This document shows positions 5,731-6,483 of a DNA stretch of 6,483 nucleotides, one piece after another. How positions within the stretch are numbered: position 1 is the first letter of the stretch; each line of letters opens with the position of its first letter. The translations under genes were made by a program, and so were the position numbers. The DNA comes from an uncultured Kineosporia sp. (lineage in GTDB: Bacteria > Actinomycetota > Actinomycetes > Actinomycetales > Kineosporiaceae). The stretch is taken from positions 1 to 6,483 of the forward strand of contig CALMAR010000386.1 in NCBI GenBank assembly GCA_937859855.1. The letters are read 5' to 3'. The notes beneath the pieces were generated by a model. That model had not been told where the DNA came from. It worked only from the letters and a program-made list of their open reading frames with translations, and did not search any database.

Positions 5731-6159
5731 CTAGGGACAGGCCACCCATTCGTCGCTGCCGTCGGCGAAGACCTGCCGCTTCCACACCGGGAGATGGTGC
5801 TTGACCTCGTCGACCAGTTGACTGGCCGCCTCGAACGCCTCGCGGCGATGCACTCCAGACACCGACACCGCGAACGCAGTCTCGCCGACCGCCAGCTCCC
5901 CGATCCGATGCGACACGGCGATCGCCTCGGCTTGGCTGCGAGCGGCCACCTTGGCCACCACGTCTTCCAGCACCTGACTGGCGGTGGGATGAGCGACGTA
6001 CTCGATTCCGGTCACAGCCCGGCCATGATCCTGGTTGCGGACGACGCCTGCGAAGCTGACGACGGCGCCGGCTCCCGGGCGGCTCACGGCGGCGGCGTGC
6101 GCCTCGAGGTCTAGGGCATCCTCGGTGACGGCCGCGAGCAGAACGTCGGCGGGAACCAC
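5731..6159 (-). CDS. moaE: Molybdopterin synthase catalytic subunit MoaE
   Basis: A 142-residue protein that by family forms a heterotetramer with MoaD and adds two sulfurs to cPMP to make molybdopterin. F36-A-G-V-V-R41-N is the conserved N-terminal motif with the active-site arginine. HR (104-105), K120 and K127 in VKHHLPVWKRQ correspond to the substrate-binding and catalytic residues of E. coli MoaE, and the GELAVGE block (87-93) precedes them. All are intact and the length is normal (about 150). GTG at 6159 has no ribosome binding site; a TATCCT box ends 7 bases upstream, suggesting a leaderless transcript. The gene is on the strand opposite moaA and moaD and converges on the glycosyltransferase with 4 bases between stops. 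Confidence 0.95.
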   Translation of the reverse strand: MVPADVLLAAVTEDALDLEAHAAAVSRPGAGAVVSFAGVVRNQDHGRAVTGIEYVAHPTASQVLEDVVAKVAARSQAEAIAVSHRIGELAVGETAFAVSVSGVHRREAFEAASQLVDEVKHHLPVWKRQVFADGSDEWVACP

Positions 6160-6172
6160 GCGGTCCAGGATA
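6160..6172 (-). promoter_or_regulatory. Candidate -10 box for leaderless moaE transcript
   Basis: On the minus strand TATCCT (6172-6167) lies 7 bases before the GTG start at 6159, and no ribosome binding site precedes that codon. It aligns with the putative moaA promoter: TTAYCCTG followed by a short spacer and the start codon. No convincing -35 is seen. Confidence 0.4.
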
Positions 6173-6197
6173 AGACCCCTCCCATGATCGCCGAGTC

Positions 6198-6237
6198 AGC
6201 CCGGCGAAGTGTGGCCACCAGCGCGCTTCGCCGGGCT
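6198..6237 (-). terminator. Strong hairpin between the nucleotidyltransferase and moaE
   Basis: AGCCCGGCGAAG (6198-6209) and CTTCGCCGGGCT (6226-6237) are perfect reverse complements over 12 bases. On the plus-strand reading the stem extends inward by four more pairs, two of them G-T wobbles, leaving an 8-base loop. It starts 11 bases after the stop of the upstream gene and has no T tract. It probably ends that transcript, so moaE would need its own promoter. Confidence 0.6.
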
Positions 6238-6247
6238 CAGCTGGCGA

Positions 6248-6483
6248 TCACCAGTGGTCGACGTCCACGCCGGTGCCGATGTCCGAGCACTCCACAGCGC
6301 TGACGTCGCGATCAGCCAGGTAGGGCCTGGCTCCTTGGTCGCCGTGCGCCGATGCGATCAGCTCGGCCCAGTGCTCCTGGCCGATCAGCACCGGATGGCC
6401 GGGGACGCCGTGGTAGGCCGCGCGGGCCAGTCCGCCCGGCGCGGCCAGCGGGAGCAGCCGCCGGACCACGGCCGGGCCGACCC
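6248..6483 (-). CDS. MobA/MocA-like nucleotidyltransferase, C-terminal part (runs off window)
   Basis: Only the last 78 complete codons are present; the frame stays open to the window edge, so the 5' part is missing because of the window and not because the gene is broken. The visible end reads VGPAVVRRLLPL, then GVPGHPVLIGQEHWAEL, GDQGAR and GTGVDVD. GHPVL followed by GD-GAR and a late G-DVD motif is typical of the MobA-like NTP transferase family that attaches CMP or GMP to molybdopterin (MocA or MobA); database names such as nicotine blue oxidoreductase are also given to this family. The N-terminal nucleotide-binding motif that would separate MocA from MobA is outside the window. The neighbouring moaE supports a cofactor role. 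Confidence 0.8.
   Translation of the reverse strand, partial: VGPAVVRRLLPLAAPGGLARAAYHGVPGHPVLIGQEHWAELIASAHGDQGARPYLADRDVSAVECSDIGTGVDVDHW

Noticed and set aside
5635..6114. 159-codon plus-strand frame opposite moaE
   Set aside because: moaE on the minus strand is complete with all catalytic residues, and this frame also overlaps the end of the glycosyltransferase.

Overview
The window is high-GC DNA with GTG starts, -10-like TANNNT boxes, a WXG100 protein, and a MoaA that resembles the mycobacterial MoaA2 type. It comes from an actinomycete (Actinomycetota). The family cannot be fixed from the sequence alone; Propionibacteriales or a relative is a guess.

Left third (1-1003). A 234-base non-coding stretch holds a GTCCACAG/CTGTGGAC inverted repeat and a set of alternative hairpins. 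It is followed by a lone 97-residue WXG100 (Esx-like) gene on the plus strand. A small hypothetical gene of 64 codons (minus strand, 552-746) converges on it. Upstream of that small gene is a perfect 11-base tandem repeat carrying two GTTCAT units, which looks like an actinobacterial PHO box (PhoP/RegX3 type). The divergent intergenic region up to 1003 holds a 12-base perfect palindrome and a 9-codon upstream reading frame. That frame has a strong ribosome binding site and overlaps the next start codon as ATGA.

Middle (1004-3875). A complete FGGY-family carbohydrate kinase, best read as xylulokinase (xylB), is followed by a GC-rich hairpin. Then come moaA and moaD, spaced one base apart on the plus strand: the first enzyme of molybdenum cofactor synthesis and the small sulfur-carrier subunit of molybdopterin synthase. 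moaA may be translated from a leaderless mRNA starting at 2513.

Right (3876-6483). A 273-base non-coding stretch with several hairpins precedes a multi-pass membrane glycosyltransferase of the GT39/ArnT/PMT-like type. It ends 4 bases from the convergent moaE (minus strand), the large subunit of molybdopterin synthase. Upstream of moaE, past a strong hairpin, is the C-terminal part of a MobA/MocA-like nucleotidyltransferase that runs off the window edge.

The four molybdenum cofactor genes (moaA, moaD, moaE, mobA/mocA-like) fit one pathway: GTP to cPMP (MoaA, with MoaC not seen here), then molybdopterin (MoaD and MoaE), then nucleotide attachment. They are split over both strands by a glycosyltransferase with no obvious link to the pathway. 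I see no insertion sequence, CRISPR array, tRNA or rRNA. The genes are of ordinary families. The points most worth a second look are regulatory: the PHO-like tandem repeat, the overlapping mini-ORF before xylB, and matching putative leaderless promoters at moaA and moaE.
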